A stretch of 19,928 nucleotides of DNA, taken from the NCBI GenBank assembly GCA_964585575.1, contig CAZPEM010000051.1, positions 1-19,928 of the forward strand, read 5' to 3'. The stretch comes from UBA4655 sp964585575 (lineage in GTDB: Bacteria; Planctomycetota; Planctomycetia; Pirellulales; UBA1268). The translations under genes and the position numbers were made by a program. The notes beneath the pieces were generated by a model. It did no database searches, was not told where the DNA came from, and saw only the letters and a program-made list of their open reading frames with translations. Below are positions 1 to 9,922 of the stretch, piece by piece (positions within the stretch are counted from its first letter, which is position 1; each line of letters begins with the position of its first letter).

Positions 1-46
1 CGTCGACAAGCCGCGCAATCTCGCCAAGAGCGTGACGGTCGAGTGA
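1..46 (+). CDS. C-terminal end of an unseen upstream gene (partial)
   Basis: Reading from base 2, the frame stays open and gives VDKPRNLAKSVTVE before a TGA at 44-46. Only 14 residues are visible, so no family can be named. The composition is plausible for the end of a soluble protein, and the structured repeat element begins soon after the stop, as expected of an intergenic region. It could also be a chance open frame. Confidence 0.4.
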   Translation, partial: VDKPRNLAKSVTVE

Positions 47-56
47 GCGGGCGGCT

Positions 57-229
57 CCGAACCAGCAGAGTTGACCGTGAGGGGCTGCCCGTGCCCGGGA
101 GCCGGCGTATGCCGACGAGCGAAGCAAGGATTGCGAAGCGAAGTCGGCATCCGAGCGAGCGAAGCACAGGATGTGCGAAGCGAGCGTCCGGCGATGGGCA
201 CGGGCGGCCCCGAACCAGCAGCGTTGACC
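57..229. repeat. Structured intergenic repeat element with nested hairpins
   Basis: Nothing in 47-236 looks like a gene, but it is strongly organised. A 20-bp direct repeat with one mismatch (CCGAACCAGCAGAGTTGACC type) lies at 57-76 and 210-229. Between the copies, 81-97 pairs with 195-211 over 17 bp including two G-U pairs. Then 101-105 pairs with 188-192, and 109-116 pairs perfectly with 143-150. Two apical hairpins share a GGA loop but have different stems: GCAA/TTGC at 124-134 and GCACA/TGTGC at 164-176. Each is flanked by the mirror-like GAGCGAAG and GAAGCGA(G). The changed but still paired stems suggest selection on structure. It could be a dispersed repeat of the genome or a structured RNA. 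Confidence 0.6.
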
Positions 230-236
230 CACGGCG

Positions 237-1514
237 TCAGGGCGAAAGCGACGGAACGCCGATCGCCGTGCCGTAGGCCTTCACGAGATCGGCGAGCGAC
301 GTGCGGAACGTGCGGCCGAGGCTCTCCTCGACCGTGGCCCCCTCCTTCACCCCGCGCACGAACGCGGCGAACTGCTTCCGGTCATGGGACACCATGAACT
401 TCACCAGCCCCGAGGCCATGCCGTACTGCACGGGCTGGATTTTCGCGTCATGGGCACCGGAGAAGAAGTCGGGGCCGAGCGTGCCGTTCCTGCGGATGAA
501 GTCGGCGGCCTGTGCCTCCTTGATCGCGACCTGCGTGCAACCGGGCACGACCTGCGTGCCAACCCACTCGGCGATCCCCTCGTTGAGCCAGGCGGGCATG
601 CGGGACGGCGAGATCCAGCGATGGTTGAAGCCGTGGCTCGTCTCGTGGACGAGCATGTGGGCGAAGGCGAGCTCGTCAAGCCCGCGGTGGCAGGCCATCA
701 CGACCCGCCCGTCGTGCCGCTGGTGGCAGACGCCGTGCACGCCCGCCGGGACGTCTCCTCCCATGAACCTCGCCTCGAAGGCATGAAAGTCGTCCTCGTG
801 GGCGAATGCCACGACGAGACACTTGCCCCGCCAGACCGGCTCCCCCTTCGGGATGCCATAGAGGTCGCAGAGGAAGTCGTGCATGCGGTCGAGGTTCGCG
901 ACGAAGGCCGCCATCGTTTCCGCCGGGATGTCCGTCGCCACGAGGAACTCGTGCGTCGCGGTGGTCTGCAACCGGGGGAAGTCGGCGCGGATCCGACCGA
1001 CGAAGGCCTCGAGTTCGTCGACGGCCGCCTCGTGCTCCTCGCTCGACAGCGCCGGCCACGGGGCGACACCCCTCGCCGTCATCCGCTCGGCCGACTCCCG
1101 CTCGGCCCGATCGTACGCCTCGCGGAGCTTGCGTGCATGGAACCCCTTCGCCGAGGTGTTCCGAGAGGCGGCCTCGTAGATGGTCTCGCGACCGGCGACG
1201 ACCTTCACGATGCCCGGGAGCGAGACGATGATCGGCCTCGGCTCCCCCTCCCGCTGGAGCTTCAGGCCGCCGACGTTGCCGTTCCTTTCCACGACGCCCA
1301 TGAGTTTCGGCCGGACGAACCGCTGGCCGGTCGTGAGCTCGACGACGTCGAGAACATTCCCGACGTGTTTCCTGATCGAATCGGCATCGGCGGCCGCCGC
1401 TGCCTCCCGGGCGAACGACGGGGAAAGAGGCGACCCGGCAAGCCAGGCGACGAGAAGGCACGAGGCCGCTCCGCGGAGTCGCGTCCGACGGAAACGCGTC
1501 ATGGCGTGCCGCAT
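237..1514 (-). CDS. Secreted gluzincin-type metallopeptidase-like protein (DUF1570-like)
   Basis: A 425-residue protein with an N-terminal signal peptide: an Arg-rich start, the hydrophobic stretch around CLLVAWLAG and an Ala-rich cleavage region near residue 36. Residues about 48-115 form a small domain (VVELTTGQRFVRPKLMGVV) of unknown role. The C-terminal part has the zinc motif HETSH at 290-294, followed by WLNEGIAEW around 309-317, where a Glu would be the third zinc ligand. This HExxH plus NEGxAE arrangement is that of gluzincin peptidases such as the DUF1570 family common in planctomycetes. Activity and substrate are not known. It overlaps the 3' end of the upstream gene by 16 bases. 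An alternative ATG at 1502 forms a classic ATGA stop/start overlap, so translation is probably coupled. Confidence 0.75.
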   Translation of the reverse strand: MRHAMTRFRRTRLRGAASCLLVAWLAGSPLSPSFAREAAAAADADSIRKHVGNVLDVVELTTGQRFVRPKLMGVVERNGNVGGLKLQREGEPRPIIVSLPGIVKVVAGRETIYEAASRNTSAKGFHARKLREAYDRAERESAERMTARGVAPWPALSSEEHEAAVDELEAFVGRIRADFPRLQTTATHEFLVATDIPAETMAAFVANLDRMHDFLCDLYGIPKGEPVWRGKCLVVAFAHEDDFHAFEARFMGGDVPAGVHGVCHQRHDGRVVMACHRGLDELAFAHMLVHETSHGFNHRWISPSRMPAWLNEGIAEWVGTQVVPGCTQVAIKEAQAADFIRRNGTLGPDFFSGAHDAKIQPVQYGMASGLVKFMVSHDRKQFAAFVRGVKEGATVEESLGRTFRTSLADLVKAYGTAIGVPSLSP

Positions 1515-2671
1515 CCTGTCGCCTTCCTTCGGATCTCCGTGCTCGACACGTCCATGCGAAACTCCCGCTCGGACACGAAGTAGGCTTTCCTGCGAATCGC
1601 CTCCGGGGCCTCGATCTGCGAGGCGTTCTCGAAGCGGCCCCCGGACGAACGACCGAACACGATCAAGCCCTCGATCGCCGAGGCGATCCGCTCGACGGCG
1701 GCGGTGGCGGAGTCCTCGGAGCCGCCATAGTAGCGGGGGTCGCCGAGACGGCGATAGGTGTCAGCGCCCATCACGAACACTGAACGCGGGAAGAGCTCGG
1801 TCTTCTCGACGAACGTGGCGGCGCGGGTGAGCCACACCGTGGCGTCGGGGTCGAACCGTGCCAGCCGATCCCGTATCTCCAGAAAATCGATCGTCGGCTT
1901 GTCGACGTTGACGATCGAGAGCTCGAAAGCCACGTTCGCTTCGGCAATCTCCCCGGCCAACCGGGCCATGTGCCGGTGTCCTTCATGCAACGGATCGAAC
2001 GATCCGGGAAAGACCACGACCCCGGCCCCCGGCTTCGCGGCGGCATCGCCGCGGCCGGAAACGGCCCTCACTGCACCCGTGAAGAGCCGCTGCCAGGCCT
2101 CCGGCGGCTCGAACGAGTCCCGCACGACCTGTTCCTCCGCCCGCAGGCCAAGCTCTTCGAAGCATTCCTCCCGTTCGGCGGCCGCCCCACGGCCGGAAGC
2201 GACGGACAGGAGGGCGAGCACGAGGTCGGCGGCGACGGCCTCCTCCTGCGATCGGCTCCGCGCCCCCTTCATGAGTTCGACCGTGGCGGTGTGCGTGGCG
2301 GACGCCGTCTGGACGGCCGCGTGCACGCGATGCGAACCCCGCTTCGGCGCGAGCGTGACGAGGCTCGCGGTGACCGCCGCCCCGATCGCCGACTCGGGCG
2401 TCGCGGCCGCCGCGGCCCGCTGCCAGGCGGCGACGGCGAGACGGCAGGCACTCCGCCGGTCGCAATAGTGCTCCTGCGGACCGCCGAGTAGTCGATCGAC
2501 CGACTCCCTCGAGTAGGGAGCGAGGCCCTCGTGCAGCACGCGGCTCGCCCCGGGAACGCCACAGAGGTCAAAGATTGCCCTGCTTCCTCCACCGGTGGCG
2601 ACGAGCACGAGCCGATCGCCTGCCGCCGCCATCGCGTCGAGGATTCGGTGCGGATCCCTCGTAGACTTCAA
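1499..2671 (-). CDS. CinA-C-like domain fused to a NadD-like nucleotidyltransferase
   Basis: A 390-residue two-domain protein. Residues about 17-160 resemble the CinA C-terminal (PncC, NMN deamidase) domain: TGGG near 26-29, GVPGASRVLHEGLAPYSRESVDRLLG at 38-63 and AVTASLVT further on. Residues about 218-383 are a nucleotidyltransferase of the NadD/CoaD type, with PGSFDPLHEGH carrying the HxGH motif at 229-232 and SSTEIR at 376-381. In CinA/PncC the loop reads ESCTGG; here it is VATGGG, so deamidase activity is doubtful. The pairing suggests nicotinamide mononucleotide salvage or NAD synthesis, but this is inference. The start is TTG at 2671, supported by GGAGG eight bases upstream. The gene is first in an apparent operon with the peptidase. 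Cytidylyltransferase activity on another substrate is possible. Confidence 0.75.
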   Translation of the reverse strand: MKSTRDPHRILDAMAAAGDRLVLVATGGGSRAIFDLCGVPGASRVLHEGLAPYSRESVDRLLGGPQEHYCDRRSACRLAVAAWQRAAAAATPESAIGAAVTASLVTLAPKRGSHRVHAAVQTASATHTATVELMKGARSRSQEEAVAADLVLALLSVASGRGAAAEREECFEELGLRAEEQVVRDSFEPPEAWQRLFTGAVRAVSGRGDAAAKPGAGVVVFPGSFDPLHEGHRHMARLAGEIAEANVAFELSIVNVDKPTIDFLEIRDRLARFDPDATVWLTRAATFVEKTELFPRSVFVMGADTYRRLGDPRYYGGSEDSATAAVERIASAIEGLIVFGRSSGGRFENASQIEAPEAIRRKAYFVSEREFRMDVSSTEIRRKATGCGTP

Positions 2672-2728
2672 TCCTCGCTCCTCCGGCAGATCTCTCCCCG
2701 CCTCCCTCGATCACTAGGGCGTCCGCCC

Positions 2729-2788
2729 CTTGTCCGTTCGAGACTTGTCCGTTCGAGACTTGTCCGTTCGAGCCTTGTCCGTTCGAGC
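2729..2788. repeat. Four tandem 15-bp repeats
   Basis: The unit CTTGTCCGTTCGAGA/C occurs four times without a gap at 2729, 2744, 2759 and 2774, differing only in the last base (A, A, C, C). It sits between two divergent genes, the CinA/NadD fusion (start 2671) and the small secreted protein (start 2858). Either strand can be read as a pentapeptide repeat (SNGQV/G on the minus strand), but no convincing gene covers it. It may be a variable-number repeat or a cluster of protein-binding sites. Confidence 0.85.
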
Positions 2789-2857
2789 CCGCAAGTTGGC
2801 TAGAGCCCGCAGGCCACGATTGCCGATGCAAACTGGGATGGTCAGGGGGGAGCCCAC

Positions 2858-3415
2858 GTGATTTTACCGATCCGATCAGCGACTGTCCGCGCGACCGCCA
2901 ACCCGGCTGTTCCTCCTGCCGGGACGACCCCGCACCACCGGCGCCGACGACGGCCCCTCACCCGGGCCTGTGCCCTCGCGATCGTCATGGTGCTCGGTGG
3001 CTCGGCGACACAGGCCGTCATCGCCGCCCAGCCGGAACCGTCCAGGTACACGAAGAACGACCCGCGGCCGGACCCGAAGGTCGATGCCGCCAGGACGGGT
3101 CGCGACGCCGAGGCGATCCTGCAGAAGCTTTTGCCGGCGAGATCCGACACGCCGGCCGACTGGCATCCGCCGTTCGAAGGCCTCCATGCTCCCGGTGAGC
3201 CGAGGTCGCTTCCCCCCTCCGTCCCCCCGCCCCCGTGCGATCCGTCGCAGCCGCCGCATCCCTACGATCTCGTGGGCGTGCCGGGCAGCCCCAGCTGCGG
3301 CCCCATCTACCGGGGTCCGTGCGAACCGCGGAGCGGAGTCCACCGCAGTGGCGTGTTCTCGTGGTATCACCGCATGAGCGACCGCATGTTCGACCACTTC
3401 TACCGGTCGAAATGA
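2858..3415 (+). CDS. Small secreted protein of unknown function
   Basis: A 185-residue protein starting at GTG 2858, with GGGGGAG a few bases upstream. A run of five arginines near residue 28 precedes a hydrophobic segment (ACALAIVMVLGG) and an Ala-rich site, consistent with a Sec signal peptide with a long n-region. The mature part is rich in Pro and charged residues and contains a run of four prolines. Its C-terminus (GVFSWYHRMSDRMFDHFYRSK) is aromatic and looks conserved in style. There is no recognisable domain. It faces the GspE-like gene tail to tail, with only six bases between the stops, so the two genes are not co-transcribed. Export is likely; the role is unknown. Confidence 0.65.
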   Translation: MILPIRSATVRATANPAVPPAGTTPHHRRRRRPLTRACALAIVMVLGGSATQAVIAAQPEPSRYTKNDPRPDPKVDAARTGRDAEAILQKLLPARSDTPADWHPPFEGLHAPGEPRSLPPSVPPPPCDPSQPPHPYDLVGVPGSPSCGPIYRGPCEPRSGVHRSGVFSWYHRMSDRMFDHFYRSK

Positions 3416-3421
3416 GCAGGA

Positions 3422-5134
3422 TCACTCCTCCGCCCGCTTGGAGACGCGGAACACCTCGTCGAGCGTTGTGAGCCCCTTGAGGGCCTTCTGCACGCCGTCG
3501 TCGAACATCACCCGCATGCCCTGGGCGACGGCCGCGCGGCGGATGTCCTGCGTGGGGGCGCCCTGAAAGGCGAGCTCACGGATCCGGCTGGTCATCACCA
3601 TCAGCTCGAAGATGCCGAGCCGTCCCTTGTAGCCCGACTTCTGACAGTGAGCGCAGCCACGTCCCTTCATGAGCGTGGCCCCCTGGAGCATCTCGGGCGT
3701 CACGCCCGCCGCCTCGAGCTGGGTGTCGAGCGGCTGGAAGGGCTGCTTGCACTTCGGGCAGTTGATCCGCACGAGCCGCTGGGCGAGCACGGCGATGACG
3801 CTGGAGGCCACGAGGTAGGCCGGCACGCCCATGTCGATCATCCGAGTCACGGCTCCCGGCGCGTCGTTGGTATGGAGCGTGCTGAAGACGAGGTGGCCGG
3901 TGAGGGAGGCCTGGATGCCCATCTGGGCCGTTTCCGTGTCGCGCATCTCTCCGACGAGGATGACGTTCGGCGCCTGCCGCAGCATCGAGCGGATGATCCG
4001 GGCGAAATCGAGGCCGATCTGGTGGCGGACCTCCACCTGGTTGATGCCCGCCAGGTAGTACTCGACGGGATCCTCGGCGGTGATGATCTTCGTGTCGGGA
4101 CGATTGAGCTCGTTGAGCGCGGCGTAGAGCGTCGTGGTCTTGCCGGAGCCGGTGGGGCCGGTGACGAGCACGATGCCGTTCGGCCTTCGGATGAGGTTCT
4201 TGAAGTTGCGGAAGTCACCCTCCGAGAGGCCGAGCTGCCGGATGCCGACGCGGATGTTGTCCTTGTCGAGGATCCGCATGACGACCGACTGGCCGTGGTT
4301 GGTCGGCAGCACGGAGACGCGGAGATCGTAGTCCTTCCCGTCGGCCGTGAGCTTGATTCGTCCGTCCTGGGGCCGCCGCCGCTCGGCGATGTCGAGCTTC
4401 GAGAGGATCTTGATCCGCGAGAGGATGGCTCCCAGGAGTCGTCGCGGCGGATTGTCTCGCTCGACGAGACGGCCGTCGATCCGGTAGCGGATGCGGACCC
4501 GGTCCTCGAACGGCTCGATGTGGATGTCGCTCGCCCGCAGCTGAACGGCCTCGGTGATGATCAGGTTCACGAGCTTGACTACGGGAGCGTCGGAAAGTTC
4601 GTCCTGGTCCTGTGCCGCCGCCTGCTCGATCGCCGTCTCGGTGAAGTCGATGGCGGTGTCGGTGAATTCCTGGAGCATCGAGTCGGCCGACTCGCCGTCG
4701 CCGCTGCCGTAGTGGCGGTTGATCGCCTCCACGATCTGCTCGCGGAGGGCCAGTGATTGCTCGATGTTGCGGTTGAGGATGAAGCGGAGCTTTTCCTGGG
4801 TGTCGAGGTCGCCGGGGTCGCAGGTGGCGATCCGGATCGCCCCCCCCTCGTCCGCGAGCGGAAAGATCGTGTTCTCGCGGGCCACGCTCTCCGGCAGCAG
4901 GCCGACCACCTCCTCCGGCACGTTCAGGCCCCCGATGTCGACGAACTTCATGCCGTGCGACTTCGCCAGGAGCCTCATCACCTTCTCGGCCGGCGCATAC
5001 TCGAGCCGGATGAGCTCATCGTGGACCGACTTGCCGGAGGATTCGGCCAGGCGGGCGGCCTCGGCCAGTTGCTCGGCGCTGACGAGCCCTTCCGCAACGA
5101 TGAGTTTTCCGAAGGTGTTGAACGGCGCGTGCAT
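3422..5134 (-). CDS. gspE: Type II secretion / type IV pilus assembly ATPase (GspE/PilB family)
   Basis: A 570-residue cytoplasmic hexameric ATPase that powers assembly of a pilus or pseudopilus. Residues 1-140 are a MshEN/T2SSE N-domain (FGKLIVAEGLVSAEQLAEA). The central N2 domain has SDIHIEPFEDRVRIRYRIDGRL. Walker A is GPTGSGKT at 326-333 (Lys332). The Asp box, Walker B (NVILVGEMRD) and the His box (STLHTNDAPGAVTRMIDMG) follow. A zinc finger is formed by C459, C462, C494 and C497. Length and motifs are complete. The start is supported by AAGGG six bases upstream. It has no pilus genes next to it and may be a stand-alone second copy beside the pilB-like gene at 17001. GspE and PilB cannot be told apart here. 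Confidence 0.93.
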   Translation of the reverse strand: MHAPFNTFGKLIVAEGLVSAEQLAEAARLAESSGKSVHDELIRLEYAPAEKVMRLLAKSHGMKFVDIGGLNVPEEVVGLLPESVARENTIFPLADEGGAIRIATCDPGDLDTQEKLRFILNRNIEQSLALREQIVEAINRHYGSGDGESADSMLQEFTDTAIDFTETAIEQAAAQDQDELSDAPVVKLVNLIITEAVQLRASDIHIEPFEDRVRIRYRIDGRLVERDNPPRRLLGAILSRIKILSKLDIAERRRPQDGRIKLTADGKDYDLRVSVLPTNHGQSVVMRILDKDNIRVGIRQLGLSEGDFRNFKNLIRRPNGIVLVTGPTGSGKTTTLYAALNELNRPDTKIITAEDPVEYYLAGINQVEVRHQIGLDFARIIRSMLRQAPNVILVGEMRDTETAQMGIQASLTGHLVFSTLHTNDAPGAVTRMIDMGVPAYLVASSVIAVLAQRLVRINCPKCKQPFQPLDTQLEAAGVTPEMLQGATLMKGRGCAHCQKSGYKGRLGIFELMVMTSRIRELAFQGAPTQDIRRAAVAQGMRVMFDDGVQKALKGLTTLDEVFRVSKRAEE

Positions 5135-5141
5135 GAGACCC

Positions 5142-5154
5142 TTCAGAATACCAG
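5142..5154 (-). promoter_or_regulatory. Candidate extended -10 element, shared with 7985-7997
   Basis: On the minus strand the 13-mer CTGGTATTCTGAA lies just upstream of the GspE-like gene, and the identical 13-mer lies upstream of the RTX protein gene. It contains TGGTATTCT, which fits an extended -10 (TGn then TATnnT). No clear -35 was found, and here the predicted leader would be only a few bases long. Confidence 0.35.
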
Positions 5155-5212
5155 AGCCCGCGGGACGCGAGCGACCGGGTGTTCGCTTCGGCGCGAGCCC
5201 CGTGGAACGGGC

Positions 5213-7939
<2,727 letters not shown>

Positions 7940-7984
7940 GCGAGCAACCTCCTTTTGCCAGGTGGGGCGGGGACCCTAGCTCGT

Positions 7985-7997
7985 TTCAGAATACCAG
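7985..7997 (-). promoter_or_regulatory. Candidate extended -10 element of the RTX/propeller gene
   Basis: The minus-strand 13-mer CTGGTATTCTGAA is identical to the one at 5142-5154. TGGTATTCT fits an extended -10, placing transcription start about 40-45 bases before the ATG at 7939 and leaving room for its strong ribosome site. No good -35 hexamer is visible. Confidence 0.4.
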
Positions 7998-8038
7998 GCA
8001 AGACCGGTTGCCCTCCATCGGCTAGGCCTTTCCGGCCG

Positions 8039-8084
8039 CCAAAAAGGTGAGGCCGCCCATGACGGTGGTCGCGGGCGGCCTCAT
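8039..8084 (-). terminator. Rho-independent terminator of glnB
   Basis: TGAGGCCGCCC at 8048-8058 pairs perfectly with GGGCGGCCTCA at 8073-8083, an 11-bp stem with a 14-base loop. On the minus strand it is followed by ACCTTTTT (T run at 8041-8045). It stands about 30 bases past the glnB stop codon. The remaining bases between the RTX gene start and glnB hold no gene. Confidence 0.8.
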
Positions 8085-8112
8085 CGGAAGGCAAGAAACG
8101 GGGCAGCGTCGG

Positions 8113-8451
8113 TCAGATCGCGGCCGACGCGGTCTCGCCGGTGCGGATGCGAACGACCTCGGCGAGATTCGTCACGAAGATCTTGCCGTCGCCGACCTGG
8201 CCGGTGCGGGCGGTGTTCATGATCTTCCCGATGACGGTCTGGGCCTCCTCGTCGCTCACGACGACCTCGATCTTCACCTTCGGCAGGAAGTCCACGGAAT
8301 ACTCAGCTCCGCGGTAGGTCTCGGTGTGCCCCTTCTGGCGGCCGAAGCCGCGAACCTCGGTGACGGTCATCCCCTTGATGCCGGCGGCGTTGAGGGCGTC
8401 CTTCACCTCCTCGAGTTTGAAGTGGCGGATGATGGCTTCGATCTTCTTCAT
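8113..8451 (-). CDS. glnB: Nitrogen regulatory protein P-II
   Basis: A 112-residue protein of exactly the usual P-II size, starting MKKIEAIIRHFKLEEVKDAL. The T-loop uridylylation motif YRGAEY places Tyr51 in the standard position, and the C-terminal signature TARTGQVGDGKIFV (about 83-96) is intact. P-II trimers sense ATP/ADP and 2-oxoglutarate and control ammonium uptake, glutamine synthetase and nitrogen gene regulators. No amtB or glnA lies beside it, so it is a lone copy, and GlnB versus GlnK cannot be decided. The ATG at 8451 is chosen because homology begins there and GAGGAA lies upstream. A longer in-frame extension to 8541 is rejected. A sigma-54-like promoter precedes it and a terminator follows it. 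Confidence 0.97.
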   Translation of the reverse strand: MKKIEAIIRHFKLEEVKDALNAAGIKGMTVTEVRGFGRQKGHTETYRGAEYSVDFLPKVKIEVVVSDEEAQTVIGKIMNTARTGQVGDGKIFVTNLAEVVRIRTGETASAAI

Positions 8452-8529
8452 GGCTAAGGTTCCTCGCTTCTGTCTGCGTGTCGCACTGGCTCGCAGCCGA
8501 ACAGCCGGCCGCGTCAGGCAATTCTTGAT

Positions 8530-8545
8530 TGCACATTCCATGCCA
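8530..8545 (-). promoter_or_regulatory. Sigma-54 (RpoN) type promoter of glnB
   Basis: The minus strand reads TGGCATGGAATGTGCA, against the consensus TGGCACGrnnnTTGCw. The GG at -24 and GC at -12 have the required ten-base spacing, and only two consensus positions differ. It lies about 80 bases before the glnB start codon, giving a leader of about 65-70 bases. Sigma-54 control of P-II genes under nitrogen limitation is well known. No clear NtrC site was seen upstream. Confidence 0.65.
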
Positions 8546-8733
8546 AACGTCGGGCAGCACGATTCAGGCTTTTTTCAACGTCCCCGCCCGATTCAACTCG
8601 GATCCGACTGTCTCTTTCATGGGAATCGGGCGAACGAGTGTCTCACCGGCGTGGCGCCCATCCGCCCGTTCGGAAAGCCCGCCGAGCCGACGCGGCGGCC
8701 GGCAGTCTCGTTCCGCGAGGCCGACGGGGCGGA

Positions 8734-8739
8734 TATGAT
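8734..8739 (+). promoter_or_regulatory. Candidate -10 box of the threonine aldolase gene
   Basis: TATGAT differs from TATAAT at one base. Transcription would start near 8746, which is the A of an ATG opening a 13-codon frame. No convincing -35 was seen. Apart from this and the glnB promoter, the 332-base divergent spacer 8452-8783 shows no gene or RNA I can support. Confidence 0.35.
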
Positions 8740-8745
8740 CGCGGT

Positions 8746-8787
8746 ATGCCAACCACGACCATCGCCGTGGCACGACGCCGAACATGA
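8746..8787 (+). CDS. Possible 13-residue leader peptide before threonine aldolase
   Basis: The frame ATG...TGA encodes MPTTTIAVARRRT, with four threonines in 13 residues. Its stop overlaps the aldolase ATG as ATGA, an arrangement typical of translational coupling. It has no Shine-Dalgarno sequence and would be nearly leaderless if the TATGAT at 8734 is the -10 box. It may be fortuitous; the link between Thr codons and a threonine enzyme is only suggestive. Confidence 0.25.
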   Translation: MPTTTIAVARRRT

Positions 8788-9887
8788 CGACCGCAGATCG
8801 AACGATCATCGGGGGGGCATCGGAACCGCAGGCGGAGCGGCCCGTGGGCATGATCACGGCCGGATGCCAGTTCGCCAGCGACAACACGGCGGGCTTCTGC
8901 CCCGAGGCCTGGCGGACGCTCGACGCGGCCAACGCCGGATGCGTCGCCAGCTACGGCAACGACCCCTGGACCGAGCGGGCCTGCGACCTCATCCGGGAAG
9001 TCTTCGAATATCCCGCCGACGTCTTCTTCGTGTTCAACGGCACGGCCGCCAACTCGCTCGCGATCGCCTCGCTCTGCCAGTCGTATAACTCGGTTCTCTG
9101 CCACGAACTCGCCCACGTGGAGACCGACGAATGCGGCGCACCGGAGTTCTTCTCCAACGGCACGAAGCTGCTGCTCGTGCCCGGCGACGGCGGCAAGCTC
9201 ACCCCCGATGGGATCACGCAGGCCGTCGAGCGGAGACGGGACATTCACTACCCGAAACCACGGGTGCTGAGCGTGACGCAGGCCACCGAGCTCTCCACGG
9301 TCTATTCGCTCGACGAACTCGGGGCGATCCACGACGCCTGCCGTCGGCACGGCCTTCGGCTGCACATGGACGGCGCCCGGTTCGCCAATGCCGTGGCCGC
9401 CATGGACCTGCCGCCCCGACGGTTCACCTGGGAACTGGGCGTGGACGTGCTCTGTCTGGGCGGCACGAAAAACGGCATGGGAGTCGGGGACGCGGTGGTC
9501 TTTTTCCGAAAGGATCTCGCCGAGGAATTCGCCTACCGCTGCAAGCAGGCAGGACAGCTCGCCTCAAAGATGCGGTTTCTCACGGCGCCCTGGGTCGGCC
9601 TGCTCGAGGAGGGAGCGTGGCTGGCCAATGCACGGCGGGCGAATGCCGCCGCGGCTCGACTCGAGTCGGGGCTCCGCGACATTCCGGGCATCGAGCTGCT
9701 CGGCAGCCGCGAGGCCAACGCCGTTTTCGTGCGGCTGCCGGAGCCTCTCGCGGCCGGCCTGCGGGCGTGCGGATGGCGGTTCTACGACTTCATCGGGTCT
9801 GGGGGCTGCCGCTTCATGTGCTCGTGGGCCACCACCGACGCCGACATCGACGCGCTGCTCGCCGACTGCCGCCGGCTCGCACGGTGA
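8784..9887 (+). CDS. ltaE: Low-specificity L-threonine aldolase
   Basis: A 367-residue PLP-dependent enzyme of the aspartate aminotransferase fold that cleaves threonine or allo-threonine to glycine and acetaldehyde. Visible family motifs are FASDNTAGFCPEAW (about 29-42), the FNGTAANSLAI phosphate-binding loop, the ETDECGAPEFF segment, LHMDGARFANA, and LGGTKNGM with the PLP lysine at 229. The core begins at SDN, so the first about 22 residues are an extension. An alternative start is ATG 8850 (MITAGCQFASDN), and neither start has a strong ribosome site. The gene stands alone on the plus strand and converges on clpS with 35 bases between. A close paralogue of another fold-type I enzyme is less likely. 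Confidence 0.92.
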   Translation: MTTADRTIIGGASEPQAERPVGMITAGCQFASDNTAGFCPEAWRTLDAANAGCVASYGNDPWTERACDLIREVFEYPADVFFVFNGTAANSLAIASLCQSYNSVLCHELAHVETDECGAPEFFSNGTKLLLVPGDGGKLTPDGITQAVERRRDIHYPKPRVLSVTQATELSTVYSLDELGAIHDACRRHGLRLHMDGARFANAVAAMDLPPRRFTWELGVDVLCLGGTKNGMGVGDAVVFFRKDLAEEFAYRCKQAGQLASKMRFLTAPWVGLLEEGAWLANARRANAAAARLESGLRDIPGIELLGSREANAVFVRLPEPLAAGLRACGWRFYDFIGSGGCRFMCSWATTDADIDALLADCRRLAR

Positions 9888-9888
9888 C

Positions 9889-9906
9889 GCGGGCGGCACT
9901 GCCCGC
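9889..9906. terminator. Possible shared hairpin between convergent ltaE and clpS
   Basis: GCGGGC at 9889-9894 pairs with GCCCGC at 9901-9906 around a six-base loop in the 35-base gap between two convergent stops. No T run follows on either strand, so termination is only a guess. Confidence 0.3.
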
Positions 9907-9922
9907 CGCGAGCGGGTCTAGA

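Noticed and set aside
384..1583. 399-residue plus-strand frame opposite the peptidase gene
   Set aside because: It has no family resemblance, and the minus strand carries a signal peptide and zinc motif, so this is a shadow.
2568..2831. 87-residue minus-strand frame with SNGQV repeats
   Set aside because: It overlaps the well-supported N-terminus of the CinA/NadD fusion, and its repeat is simply the 15-bp tandem array read in frame.
8452..8541. 30-residue N-terminal extension of P-II
   Set aside because: P-II proteins begin at MKKIEAI, a ribosome site precedes that ATG, and the extension covers the expected leader after the sigma-54 promoter.
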